Shown here piece by piece: positions 16,015 to 24,209 of a DNA stretch of 42,277 bases (its first letter is position 1; each line of letters starts with the position of its first letter). The position numbers were made by a program, and so were the translations under genes. Origin of the DNA: Plebeiibacterium marinum (GTDB taxonomy: Bacteria > Bacteroidota > Bacteroidia > Bacteroidales > Marinilabiliaceae); NCBI RefSeq assembly GCF_026013615.1, contig NZ_JAPDPI010000046.1:1-42277 (forward strand), read 5' to 3'. A model generated the notes under the pieces. The model had not been told where the DNA came from. It saw only the letters and a program-made list of their open reading frames with translations, and made no database searches.

Positions 16015-16954
16015 CAAATGTTTATATTGCTATCAACCATTAGGTGAAGGAGATATAGATTTTCATTCAAAATGTTCAAAAAAGATATTCGGAACTACGG
16101 AAGCTCCTGTATTGGATTATTCTTTGGATCAGATGCATGAATTGGCAAAAAAAGTAGTTCAGAGCCATGTTACTGTTCCAGGAGTTCAAGCTAAGTTATC
16201 TTTTCATTTTGAGCCTCAAAGAGGGCAAGAGAACAGATTGACTTTGGTTGGCGTTTGGGGTAATTATATATTAAAACCACCTACTCAACAATTTAATCAT
16301 TTGCCTGAGAACGAGGATTTGACAATGCATTTGGCCAAGTTGTTTAAGATAAATGTTGTACCACATTCATTAATCAGACTGAAATCAGGGGAACTTGCTT
16401 ATATTACCAAACGAATAGATCGGATTGGGGAGCAGAAATTAGCGATGGAAGATTTGTGCCAATTAAGTGAACGCCTGACAGAGGATAAGTATAAGGGTTC
16501 CATGGAGCAAGTTGGTAAAGTAATTATGCAATATTCATCCAACCCATTATTCGATGCTCAAGTATTTTTTGAAGTAGCTTTATTTTCATTCCTAACAGGA
16601 AATGCAGATATGCACTTGAAGAACTTTTCGATGATTGATCTGGATAATGGATTAACACAACTGGCTCCGGCTTACGACCTATTATCAACAAGGTTAGTCA
16701 TTCCAGAAAAAGACGATCCAGAGGAGTTAGCCCTAACTATGAATGGTAGAAAACGGAAGTTTAGAATTAATGATTTCCAACAACTAGCAAAGAGTCTAAA
16801 ACTAAATCAAAAACAGGTTGATAATATATTTAAGCGATTTCAGAAAGCGATTCCAACGGTTCTGGATTTTATAAATAATTCCTTCTTGCCTGAAGATAAG
16901 AAAATAGAATATAAAGAGTTAATTCAAGAGAGAGCTAGTAGGCTTTTTGCTTAG
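16007..16954 (+). CDS. hipT: HipT-like Ser/Thr kinase toxin with N-terminal zinc ribbon
   Basis: A 315-residue HipA-type kinase lacking the N1 domain. It begins with a Cys/His cluster (CLYCYQPL...FHSKCSKKIFG, residues 4-27) that looks like a zinc ribbon. Next comes the glycine-containing loop VPGVQAKLSF, the nucleotide-binding Lys (YILKPP), the catalytic loop LTGNADMHLKNFS and the metal site APAYDLLST. In HipBST systems HipT phosphorylates an aminoacyl-tRNA synthetase and stops growth; the substrate here is unknown. It is the last gene of the coupled hipB-S-T operon. Confidence 0.85.
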   Translation: MNNKCLYCYQPLGEGDIDFHSKCSKKIFGTTEAPVLDYSLDQMHELAKKVVQSHVTVPGVQAKLSFHFEPQRGQENRLTLVGVWGNYILKPPTQQFNHLPENEDLTMHLAKLFKINVVPHSLIRLKSGELAYITKRIDRIGEQKLAMEDLCQLSERLTEDKYKGSMEQVGKVIMQYSSNPLFDAQVFFEVALFSFLTGNADMHLKNFSMIDLDNGLTQLAPAYDLLSTRLVIPEKDDPEELALTMNGRKRKFRINDFQQLAKSLKLNQKQVDNIFKRFQKAIPTVLDFINNSFLPEDKKIEYKELIQERASRLFA

Positions 16955-17082
16955 GTTTATTTCTAGAGGATGAAAAACGGTTACTTTCCATGAAAAACAA
17001 TTATTAATAAGAGGTTTTTATGAAAAGTGGTTACAAAGTCGATGAAATAACTTTAAAGGAAGCTGTTTTTACACAATGAACT

Positions 17083-17220
17083 GTTTCGTATTGTTTTGAA
17101 ATATAGCAATATGCAACAATATACTAAAAATGATACATCGCTATATACTAAATTTGATACATAGGTATATACTAAAAATGCTACAGGAATTTTATTTTGT
17201 GGTAATTAATTATGGTTTCT
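17083..17220. repeat. Right copy of the long direct repeat with three 24-bp units
   Basis: It starts with TTTCGTATTGTTTTGAAATA and then contains three consecutive 24-bp units of the type TACTAAAAATGATACAT (starts near 17122, 17146 and 17170; the third is degenerate), ending near TTAATTATGGTTTCT. It is homologous to 14115-14226 but has one more unit. Between hipT and this repeat (16955-17082) there are three imperfect ATGAAAAACGGTTAC-like repeats and no gene. Confidence 0.75.
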
Positions 17221-17255
17221 TCTTAAATGTGAAGTATATATGAATAGTATTAAAT

Positions 17256-17312
17256 ATACCCTGTCGGGTATAGATAGGCCAATATAATTGAAAAATATAC
17301 CCGTTCGGGTAT
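17256..17312. promoter_or_regulatory. Two further HipB-type operators downstream of hipT
   Basis: Two perfect ATACCC-N4-GGGTAT palindromes at 17256-17271 and 17297-17312 match those upstream of hipB about 1.8 kb away. They lie between the hipT end and the 3' end of a convergent gene, where no hip promoter is expected. They could allow DNA looping or mark a lost promoter. Confidence 0.7.
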
Positions 17313-17322
17313 CATAAAGGAA

Positions 17323-17562
17323 TTATAGCCCATCAAACTCTTCCTGACTAATGCAAAAGTGCTCCAGGATAAGCTCCAGTTCTTTATGAGTAAAATAGTG
17401 GGCACGTTTATTTCGTGTCAATTTATCAAGCTTAGTGCTTAATTCCTGTGATAGTTTAATTTCCTTACGCAGTAATTGCATGGCGGAAGTTGTATTTGAA
17501 CTTTGAGGATATAGTTTTTTAGCTAATTCTTGTTTTAGTATTGTTCGTGGTAATATCATCAT
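17323..17562 (-). CDS. DUF4248-like small protein, paralogue 1
   Basis: A 79-residue basic, helical protein (RTILKQELAKKLYPQSS, LTRNKRAHYFTHKELELI) of the DUF4248 type, a small family common in Bacteroidota beside primase/DUF3987 genes. A near-identical paralogue lies at 18086-18322 on the same strand, so the pair arose by duplication. A DNA-binding or regulatory role is plausible from its charge and neighbours but unproven. The start is either of two adjacent ATG codons. Confidence 0.72.
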   Translation of the reverse strand: MMILPRTILKQELAKKLYPQSSNTTSAMQLLRKEIKLSQELSTKLDKLTRNKRAHYFTHKELELILEHFCISQEEFDGL

Positions 17563-17736
17563 ATTGCGCTTAATATTATTCTACTTCATTTTGATGGTTG
17601 TAAAATTATATTATAAATCACAAAACTAGCGACTTACAGCTATGCCAATTTGCGACACAACTTAGCCAAGTAACGACAATTTAAACTTTATTTAGTTTCA
17701 TGCACGACAGACCATACAATTCCCAATAAAGTGCTC

Positions 17737-17991
17737 AAAAAGCACTCTTAAAAAACGAAGCATTTTCCTAATTCAACAATGGTGTTGTTTTCATATTGGT
17801 GGAGATTTACACCAAGCATTATTGATAATGAGCAAAGCAAACAAAAAGTACTCTCATAAATTTTGAAAGCATTCAAAAAGCACGCTTAATATACTCTACA
17901 AAATGGGCAAAGCATATAAAAGCAAGTGAAATATACTCTGAGCATAGTCTCTATATACACTGAAAGTACTCTGAAGCATGAAAAAGCACTC
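17737..17991. repeat. Array of AAAGYACTCT-like motifs between the DUF4248 paralogues
   Basis: At least seven copies of a short motif lie in this non-coding stretch: AAAAAGCACTCT 17737, AAAAAGTACTCT 17843, AAAAAGCACGCT 17875, AATATACTCT 17888, GAAATATACTCT 17928, GAAAGTACTCT 17962 and AAAAAGCACTC 17981, all on the plus strand. The 523-bp gap (17563-18085) has no gene. It may be a protein-binding region, for example a promoter or origin of the element. Confidence 0.55.
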
Positions 17992-18085
17992 AAAAGCTAT
18001 CTGTTTATTGGTATCGATAGTACTTTTAAGCTTGTTTTCGCAAGTTTTTCAGTACATTTTTACCGTTGTTTCCCCAAAGAAGTTC

Positions 18086-18322
18086 TTATAACAACTCAAA
18101 TTCTTCCTGACTGATACAAAAATGTTCCAGGATAACCTCCAACTCTTTGTGTGTATAATAATGCGCTCGTTTATTTCTTGTCAACAATTCAAGTCTATTA
18201 TTTAATTCCGGTGATAGTTTTATTTCTTTCCGGAGCAACTGCATCGCTGCATTAATATTTGAGCTTTGTGGATATAATTTAATGGCCAAATCTTGTTTCA
18301 ATATCGTTCTTCTAAATATCAT
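18086..18322 (-). CDS. DUF4248-like small protein, paralogue 2
   Basis: A 78-residue protein aligning over its whole length with the one at 17323-17562, sharing KLYPQSSN, MQLLRKEIKLS, LTRNKRAHY and ILEHFCISQEEF. Both are on the minus strand, pointing away from the HTH/DUF3987/DUF6371 genes. Its promoter would lie in the AT-rich repeat region 18323-18600, shared divergently with the HTH gene. Confidence 0.72.
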   Translation of the reverse strand: MIFRRTILKQDLAIKLYPQSSNINAAMQLLRKEIKLSPELNNRLELLTRNKRAHYYTHKELEVILEHFCISQEEFELL

Positions 18323-18400
18323 TTTAGTGAGTCATTTTTGCATTTTTCTGATTCAATTATAGAGAAATAGAATGCAATTTCAAAAGGAATGTAGAACATG

Positions 18401-18596
18401 GTAATAAATAGTAATAAAAGTAAAAATAGTTGATATTCAAATAGTAATAAATAGCAGTAAAAAGAAAAATACCAGGAATTATAACTGTGATGTAATTTGG
18501 TCTGTATTCAATAATATTTACTTGCGCTAAATTAAAACTGCAAAAACGATAAAATACGTTACGATACGTTCTTTTACTACCATTTACTCGCATTTA
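18401..18596. repeat. AT-rich short repeats upstream of the HTH/DUF3987 genes
   Basis: GTAATAAATA-type decamers occur at 18401, 18411 and 18444, with a related GCAGTAAAAAG at 18455. Inverted relatives (TTTTACTACC, ATTTACTCGC, ATTTACTATC) lie near 18572-18600, and ATACGTTACGATACGTT near 18550 is a short direct repeat. The 367-nt gap has no gene. Repeats before replication genes suggest an origin or operator region. Confidence 0.45.
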
Positions 18597-18689
18597 CTAT
18601 CAGATCCTATCTTTAACTATAAAGTGAGTGTACCGTATTGCTTAGGTTTGACGAAATAAAATTTAGTAACAAGTTTAAATCGTATAAAA

Positions 18690-18971
18690 ATGAGCAAGAC
18701 AGTTGTAATTGTAGATGAGCATCTCTTTAATAAGTTAATGGGCAAAATTGATCATATTAACGATAAGATAGATAGTATCAATGTGGCCAAGAATGATGGT
18801 TTTAAAGACCGTTGGTATGTTACCGAAGAAGTATGTAAACTATTAAATGTTAGTAGGCGAACTTTGCAAACCATGCGCGATAATAAAATCATTGCCTTTA
18901 AGAAAACCGGACGCAAGATTTATTACAAGGCTTCTGATATTGAAGCCTACCTGGAAAGTATTAATGGATAA
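18690..18971 (+). CDS. Excisionase/MerR-like helix-turn-helix protein
   Basis: A 93-residue protein with a short helical N-terminus and a C-terminal HTH_17-type winged helix: WYVTEEVCKLLNVSRRTLQTMRDNKIIAFKKTGRKIYYKASDIEAYLES. Such proteins act as excisionases or regulators of Bacteroidota mobile elements and usually precede DUF3987 genes, as here. The stop overlaps the next gene start by 8 nt (ATG 18964), so the two are translationally coupled. Confidence 0.85.
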   Translation: MSKTVVIVDEHLFNKLMGKIDHINDKIDSINVAKNDGFKDRWYVTEEVCKLLNVSRRTLQTMRDNKIIAFKKTGRKIYYKASDIEAYLESING

Positions 18972-20337
18972 TCCTTTGCAAATGGAATCAATTGAAAAAG
19001 ATAAAACAGAACTGGGGAGGTCGCATCTTACGTTTGGTAAGATGTCTCTTCAAGAAGCCAACTTAAGATTGAAAACAGCTGAGGAATCTGAATTTCCATT
19101 AAGTATATTTCCGAAGTTTATCCAGGATACCATAATTGAGCTATACGACAATGGAAATTATAACATCGATTATACTGCTGTAAGCATTTTTACCGCCTTA
19201 GCTGGGATAATTGGTAATTCGTATCATTTGCGTAAACATATTGAATGGATAGAAAACCCATCTATGTGGGTGGTTTTGGTAGGTAAGTCAGGGCAGAATA
19301 AAAGTGCGCCCTTAAAAACAGCCTTTAAAGCCATAAAAAATCTGCAAAAGCAATACGACCAGGAATACGAAGCAGCCATAGCTAATTATGATCCTGATTT
19401 AGGTGAAAAGAAACCGACTAAGAAAAAGTTGTATTCTACCGACCCGACTTTTGAGGCTCTCATCAATATCCATAAGCAAAATCCCAATGGTATGATATTG
19501 ATGCCCGATGAGTTTAAGAGTTTTATATTGAATTTGATTGGTTATAGCGGAACCTCAAAGCAAAGTCAGTTTTTATCCATATGGGATGGTGCACCTATTT
19601 CACTGGATCGTAAAGAAGTTGAAAGCTCTTCATTGAGTATGCCTTGTGTTTCAATTATTGGCAGTATTCAGGACGATGTGATTGCATCCTTTAAGGCCAA
19701 GGATATTAAAGACGGTTTCTTTGAGCGGATTCTTTTTGCAATTCCATTAAAAATGGAAAAGAAATATATCCAAAGAAAAAATCCGGATGATTATATGGTG
19801 GAGAAATTTCATTCGAGGATGAAAGCATTGATGGATAAAATTAATGAGAGTATTAATACCATAGAGTTACCGTTATCAGAGAAGGCAGAGGACTTGTTTA
19901 TTGATGAAGTAAACAAACACGTAAAGCCATCCAATAAGGATGCTGCCATATCTGGAATTCTGTCAAAACTCGATAGATATATACTACGGTTTGCCCTGGT
20001 CCTTGAAGTCTCCAATAGTTTTTTTGAAGGGCAGGTGATCGAGCAGGTAAGCGAAAGTTCAATGAAGAAAGCCATTATGCTTAAGGATTATTTCTTTTCT
20101 AATGCATTAAAGCTAAATCACATGGTTTTAAATGTATATGAGGACAATTCAAAGGAAGGTAAGGTATTTCAGGTTTTAAAGAAGATTGGCAAACGGGAAT
20201 TTACCAACAAAGAGTTTATTGAGATGGCCAATAAACTCAATATAGCCAAGGAATCATATGCCTACCAATTGCTGAGCAATACAAAACTGGCGCATAAGAA
20301 ACAGAAAGGTGTTTACGAAACAGATGTGCTCAATTAA
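18964..20337 (+). CDS. DUF3987-family P-loop replication protein
   Basis: A 457-residue protein. The nucleotide-binding motif is GKSGQNKSA (about residues 106-114), followed by a Walker B-like ILMPDEFKSF and a conserved DGAPISLDRK segment typical of DUF3987 helicase/primase-associated proteins. The C-terminus ends in a winged-helix-like region (EFTNKEFIEMANKLNIAKESYAYQLL). It likely works with the DUF6371-type primase downstream in replication of the integrated element. ATG 18964 is chosen because it overlaps the HTH gene end and begins the family-like sequence; ATG 18982 is an alternative. Confidence 0.82.
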   Translation: MDNPLQMESIEKDKTELGRSHLTFGKMSLQEANLRLKTAEESEFPLSIFPKFIQDTIIELYDNGNYNIDYTAVSIFTALAGIIGNSYHLRKHIEWIENPSMWVVLVGKSGQNKSAPLKTAFKAIKNLQKQYDQEYEAAIANYDPDLGEKKPTKKKLYSTDPTFEALINIHKQNPNGMILMPDEFKSFILNLIGYSGTSKQSQFLSIWDGAPISLDRKEVESSSLSMPCVSIIGSIQDDVIASFKAKDIKDGFFERILFAIPLKMEKKYIQRKNPDDYMVEKFHSRMKALMDKINESINTIELPLSEKAEDLFIDEVNKHVKPSNKDAAISGILSKLDRYILRFALVLEVSNSFFEGQVIEQVSESSMKKAIMLKDYFFSNALKLNHMVLNVYEDNSKEGKVFQVLKKIGKREFTNKEFIEMANKLNIAKESYAYQLLSNTKLAHKKQKGVYETDVLN

Positions 20338-20396
20338 TCTTACTGCTGCCATAAAGGCTCAGAGAAAAATATGGAATATTGTAGAGTTTGCGTAGT

Positions 20397-20570
20397 TGTG
20401 GAGTTTGGTTGATTCACAATTATTTACGTGTGTAGTTTGAGTGTAGTAACTGTGGAGTATGGGGCACCACAGATAGTTCAATCATTATCGCAAATTTGAT
20501 GGAATTGTGGAGTGAGTGGAGTTGTATGGAGTCGTAAATACTTGAAAAACAACAATCCTCCACAACTCCA
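20397..20570. repeat. GTGGAGT repeat cluster, candidate origin
   Basis: TGTGGAGT occurs at 20397, 20451 and 20506, GTGGAGT at 20516 and TATGGAGT at 20525, all on the plus strand. An inverted copy CTCCACAACTCCATAA follows at about 20558, so that TGGAGTTGT (20517-20525) can pair with ACAACTCCA (20562-20570). The 264-nt gap lies between two replication genes and has no gene. A replication origin or primase-loading site is plausible. Confidence 0.5.
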
Positions 20571-20601
20571 TAAACTTCACTAAAACAAAAAACTTTCCTT
20601 T

Positions 20602-21579
20602 ATGCCAGATATTCGCTATTCATTGGAAAAATACAAAGGTCGATCAACCAGGTATCATTGTCCGAAATGTCATCAAAGGACTTTTACCAGGTATGTAGAC
20701 CACCAAACCAACAAGTATTTGTCAAATTATACCGGGAGATGTAACCGGGTAGAAAAATGTGCATACCATTTTACACCTAAAATGTACTTTGAGAAAAACG
20801 GATACGAACCGGATGATTATTATACATTGACGCCTAAATCAAAAACAATTGTAAAACCACCTTCATGTATTGACCCAAAGTTAATGCTAACCTCTCTTAC
20901 CAATTATCACCAAAATAACTTTGCTATAGGATTGAGTAAACTCTTTCCGGAGCATATGGTTTGGGAGGTATTACAGAGGTATTACGTTGGTACTGCCAAA
21001 GGAAATAAAACAATTTTCTGGCAAGTCAATCGAGTAGGGCAAGTACGAACAGGTAAAGTAATGCAATATGATGTTCATACATTAAAACGTAATGGCTACA
21101 TCAATTGGGTGCATCATATTATCAAACAAAAGGACTTTAACTTGAAGCAAGTTTTCTTTGGCGCACATCTACTTATCAATAAATCAAGGCCAGTTGCTAT
21201 TGCAGAAGGTGAAAAGAATGCCATTTTCGGTGCGTTGTATTATCCGCAATATAATTGGATAGCTGTAGGCTCCGTTGAAATGCTCAATCTACAAAAGCTA
21301 AATGCCCTCAAGGATTACCACGTTACTTTATTTCCTGATAAAGGGAAAGCATTTGAGAAGTGGAGCAAGATAGCCGAAAGAGTTTGCTTTGATGTTCGTG
21401 TAAATACCGTTCTGGAGTATACAGATTTAAATGAAGGTGATGATATTGCTGATTTGGTTATCTCCATAAAAAAGGAACAATATAATGCAAGTCCGGAAGC
21501 GCTTCTAGATAGGTTTAAAAAAAGGAATGATTATTTAAATCTATTATTGGAGATATTTGATTTGGGTGTTACAATTTAG
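20602..21579 (+). CDS. DUF6371-like zinc-finger/toprim primase
   Basis: A 325-residue protein. The N-terminus has a zinc-binding cluster (YHCPKCHQRTF ... GRCNRVEKCAYHF, residues 19-56) similar to phage and plasmid primases. The C-terminal half has toprim-like elements: AIAEGEKNAIFGAL, with Glu in the expected place, and TLFPDKGKAFEKW for the second acidic site. It probably makes primers for the element, together with the DUF3987 protein upstream. 264 nt of repeat-rich DNA separates the two genes. The 244 nt downstream have no gene. Confidence 0.78.
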   Translation: MPDIRYSLEKYKGRSTRYHCPKCHQRTFTRYVDHQTNKYLSNYTGRCNRVEKCAYHFTPKMYFEKNGYEPDDYYTLTPKSKTIVKPPSCIDPKLMLTSLTNYHQNNFAIGLSKLFPEHMVWEVLQRYYVGTAKGNKTIFWQVNRVGQVRTGKVMQYDVHTLKRNGYINWVHHIIKQKDFNLKQVFFGAHLLINKSRPVAIAEGEKNAIFGALYYPQYNWIAVGSVEMLNLQKLNALKDYHVTLFPDKGKAFEKWSKIAERVCFDVRVNTVLEYTDLNEGDDIADLVISIKKEQYNASPEALLDRFKKRNDYLNLLLEIFDLGVTI

Positions 21580-21823
21580 TTGTCATATTCAAAATTGATT
21601 ACATGAATCTGTTTTAAATTATTAGAGAGGAATTATAATACAGAAGATGATATTATAAATAAGAGCAATTTTAATTCTCAAAAATGGTCGCCATATTGCT
21701 ACTCCAAATTACCAAAACATTCGATTTCCACTCCTAACATTTAAATAGTAATTACCAGTGATAAATGTAATTAAACAATGTTTATATCCAATAATTGCAG
21801 TTACCTTTACTAAAATTTAGATA

Positions 21824-23293
21824 ATGTTAGTATCCGTAATTAGAAAAAATATCACATTCAACCCAGATCCAAGTCGAGTAATAGCTCGATTTCTGTTTAC
21901 AGAAGAACAAAGGGCTATCAATACTATACGTTTTGTAGTAGACATGAATGAAGATGAGGCCTCCTTTGCATTAAAGCAAACCCTTAGAGACTATTCGATG
22001 CGTCATCGGAACATTTCTAAAATATTTGAGAAGCATTTTAATCGAATTAGGCACCTGTTGCCTCTTATGAATGTATTACCAGATACGATCGGGTATTCCA
22101 AAAAAATTCTCATTGGATCCTATTTTACCATGGAATATTCAATAGAATCAGCTGCTTTCTTTAATCCATCAATGGTAGAGCATCCTGACCAGAGCGAAAT
22201 TAGTCCCGGAGCAAAAAGAGTTATATTTAGTTTCAGGGCTACAGGGGAGGGACATATTTCATCAATAGTTTTCAGAACAGGAATTATTGATAAAAACAAC
22301 AAGTTGACGCTTGAGCCAATTGGCAATTTGCTGGAAGAAGCGGAACATATCCGTCGTCACACATATAATAAAAGCTTGTTTGCCCATAAGTTGGATGAAA
22401 TGGAAGTACATGGAATCATTCCGCCTGCGTTAATTTTGGATAAACTAAAAGAAGAATTTACTTATGGCGAACTTCGAAAATGTATAGAAGATGCCCGTAA
22501 AGCTGTTCATTTAGCGTCTGATAAAGAATTTCTTTTCAATCAAATCATTTGGCTGGCATCATCGCATTACGAACTTCAGTTCTCGTTGGATACGAATATA
22601 TCGGAACGAGTGATTTTTCCGGTTTCAGCAAATGAAAGGAACGGTATTGAAGATGCTCGTTTTGTTAAGTTTGTTGATGACGACAACACAATTAAATACT
22701 ACGCCACCTACACTGCGTATGATGGAGCCACTATTTTGCCAAAATTGCTGGAGACCGAAGATTTTTATCACTTCAAGGTAATGCCCTTACATGGCGAGAT
22801 TGCTAAAAATAAAGGGATGGCACTATTCCCACGAAAAGTAAATGGTAAATATGCCATGCTTTGCCGAATCGACGGATTTAATAATTACATTGCTTTCTCA
22901 GATAATATAACTGTATGGCGTGAGGCCCAGCTATTACAACAGCCAAAATATCCATGGGAGCTAATCCAAATAGGTAACTGTGGGTCACCTATTGAAACTA
23001 AAGATGGGTGGCTGGTTATCACACACGGAGTAGGTCCTATGCGCGAATATGCTTTAGGAGCAGCCTTGTTTGATCTTGAGAATCCTGAAAGGGAAATAGG
23101 ACGATCAAAAACCCCTCTTCTAATTCCAAATTCTGAAGAAAGGGAAGGCTACGTCCCTAATGTTGTCTATTCTTGCGGATCAATTGTACATAACGATGAT
23201 TTGATTATTCCATACGCTATGTCAGATTACGCATCTACTTATGCCTATGTTAATCTAAATGAACTTCTCAATGAATTAAAGGGTTCAAAATAA
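21824..23293 (+). CDS. GH130 family mannoside phosphorylase/hydrolase (large form)
   Basis: A 489-residue protein with a helical N-terminal extension of about 120 residues and a GH130 five-blade beta-propeller core: GIEDARFVKFVDDDN, YYATYTAYDG, FPRKVNGKYAMLCR and GNCGSPIETKDGWLVITHG are family landmarks. GH130 enzymes phosphorolyse or hydrolyse beta-mannosides, often beta-1,2- or beta-1,4-linked mannose. There is no signal peptide, so it acts in the cytoplasm. A second, shorter GH130 lies at 33722-34651 next to glycosyltransferases, so this locus seems to make and break down an internal mannose-containing glycan. Confidence 0.87.
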   Translation: MLVSVIRKNITFNPDPSRVIARFLFTEEQRAINTIRFVVDMNEDEASFALKQTLRDYSMRHRNISKIFEKHFNRIRHLLPLMNVLPDTIGYSKKILIGSYFTMEYSIESAAFFNPSMVEHPDQSEISPGAKRVIFSFRATGEGHISSIVFRTGIIDKNNKLTLEPIGNLLEEAEHIRRHTYNKSLFAHKLDEMEVHGIIPPALILDKLKEEFTYGELRKCIEDARKAVHLASDKEFLFNQIIWLASSHYELQFSLDTNISERVIFPVSANERNGIEDARFVKFVDDDNTIKYYATYTAYDGATILPKLLETEDFYHFKVMPLHGEIAKNKGMALFPRKVNGKYAMLCRIDGFNNYIAFSDNITVWREAQLLQQPKYPWELIQIGNCGSPIETKDGWLVITHGVGPMREYALGAALFDLENPEREIGRSKTPLLIPNSEEREGYVPNVVYSCGSIVHNDDLIIPYAMSDYASTYAYVNLNELLNELKGSK

Positions 23294-23379
23294 TCAATTT
23301 CAAAGATCCATTTTTTTGTTTCACTGAACCTTTCTAAGATTCAATCTTTTTCCTTATTCCCATATACGCCCTCTAAAAA

Positions 23380-23445
23380 GTGTGAATGATGTAAATTATT
23401 TGCAGAGTTATGTAATGCTTTCTTTTTTAAGTCAACATAACTTTA
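23380..23445 (+). promoter_or_regulatory. Shared-regulon promoter A (DUF5670-Hsp20)
   Basis: GTGTGAATGATGTAA at 23380-23394, 14 nt, TATGTAATGC at 23409-23418, 19 nt, then TAACTTTA (-7 box) at 23438-23445. The ATG of the first gene is 33 nt further. The same spacing is found at three other promoters in this window. The two upstream elements share ATGTAA 21 bp apart, as for tandem half-sites of an AraC-type activator. Confidence 0.75.
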
Positions 23446-23478
23446 TCAAAGAGTTTTATATACAAAAGATAAGGAATC

Positions 23479-23640
23479 ATGAAAAATTCACTTTATGTTA
23501 TTGCAGCATTATTGCTGGTAATTTGGGGAATCATTTTTTGGGGATTTAATTCCTCAGGAGCTGTTCATTTAATACTTGCAGTAGCGGGTTTAATCATACT
23601 TATCAGGCTTATTTTTGGTAAGCAATTATCGAGTAAATAA
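23479..23640 (+). CDS. DUF5670 (lmo0937-like) small membrane protein
   Basis: A 53-residue protein with two membrane helices separated by a short FNSSGAVH loop: MKNSLYVIAALLLVIWG at the start and a second helix ending in RLIFGKQ. This pattern is characteristic of the lmo0937/DUF5670 family of stress-induced membrane peptides. ATG 23479 is preceded by AAGGAA. It is the first gene after promoter A and lies 26 nt before hsp20, so the two are probably co-transcribed. Confidence 0.8.
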   Translation: MKNSLYVIAALLLVIWGIIFWGFNSSGAVHLILAVAGLIILIRLIFGKQLSSK

Positions 23641-23666
23641 TTTATTTAATCTTAAAAACAGCGAAA

Positions 23667-24095
23667 ATGTATCCAAAACTAAAAAATCCAACATTATTTC
23701 CTGCTTGGACGGATAACTTTTTCTCCAGTCCAATGTGGCCAAATGAAGAATCTTACGTGGGGGTATCAATACCTGCAGTGAATGTTAAAGAGACTATTGA
23801 TGAATTTGATATTGAAATGGCAGTACCAGGCATGGAGAAAACAGACTTCAAACTTGATATTGACCACAATGTACTTACCATCTCATCTGAAAAAATATTA
23901 AAAAAAGAAGATGACAATGAAAAGTTCACACGTAGGGAATTTAGTTACACATCCTTTAACCGTTCATTTACATTGCCAACCAGTGTAGATGAAGAGGCTA
24001 TTAAAGCTACGTACAAAGAAGGCATTTTAATTATTAATATTCCCAAAAAGGAGGAAGCAAAGGAAAAAGGTCCAAAACATATCGAAATTGGATAA
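23667..24095 (+). CDS. Hsp20-family small heat-shock protein
   Basis: A 142-residue alpha-crystallin-type chaperone. The N-terminal 40 residues are hydrophobic/aromatic. The alpha-crystallin domain runs from about 35 to 130 (VNVKETIDEFDIEMAVPGMEKTDFKLDI ... FSYTSFNRSFTLP ... ATYKEGILIINIPKKE), followed by a short tail. It binds unfolded proteins without ATP. It follows the DUF5670 gene by 26 nt and is under promoter A. Confidence 0.93.
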   Translation: MYPKLKNPTLFPAWTDNFFSSPMWPNEESYVGVSIPAVNVKETIDEFDIEMAVPGMEKTDFKLDIDHNVLTISSEKILKKEDDNEKFTRREFSYTSFNRSFTLPTSVDEEAIKATYKEGILIINIPKKEEAKEKGPKHIEIG

Positions 24096-24099
24096 ATGG

Positions 24100-24128
24100 C
24101 AAAGGGTGTCTTTAAACAGGCACCTTTG
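24100..24128 (+). terminator. Hairpin after hsp20, possible weak terminator
   Basis: CAAAGGGTGTCT can pair with AGGCACCTTTG across a 6-nt loop, with one bulge and one G-U pair. Only a short T-rich tract follows. A 29-codon frame at 24096-24185 overlaps it and is probably not a gene. Confidence 0.4.
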
Positions 24129-24209
24129 TTAGAGTTCGACACTCTTATTTTGGATGAAATGGTTGGGATTGCTGAAAATTTATAAACAGAAATAAAAAGG
24201 AAAAATATT

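Noticed and set aside
17737-17991. CRISPR array
   Set aside because: The repeats are 10-12 nt, imperfect and irregularly spaced, and no cas gene is near.
18847-18963. Longer DUF3987 frame starting at 18847
   Set aside because: It overlaps the helix-turn-helix gene over 125 nt and the added residues look like the wrong frame of that gene.
24096-24185. A 29-codon gene after hsp20
   Set aside because: It overlaps a hairpin, has no clear ribosome-binding site and no recognisable content.
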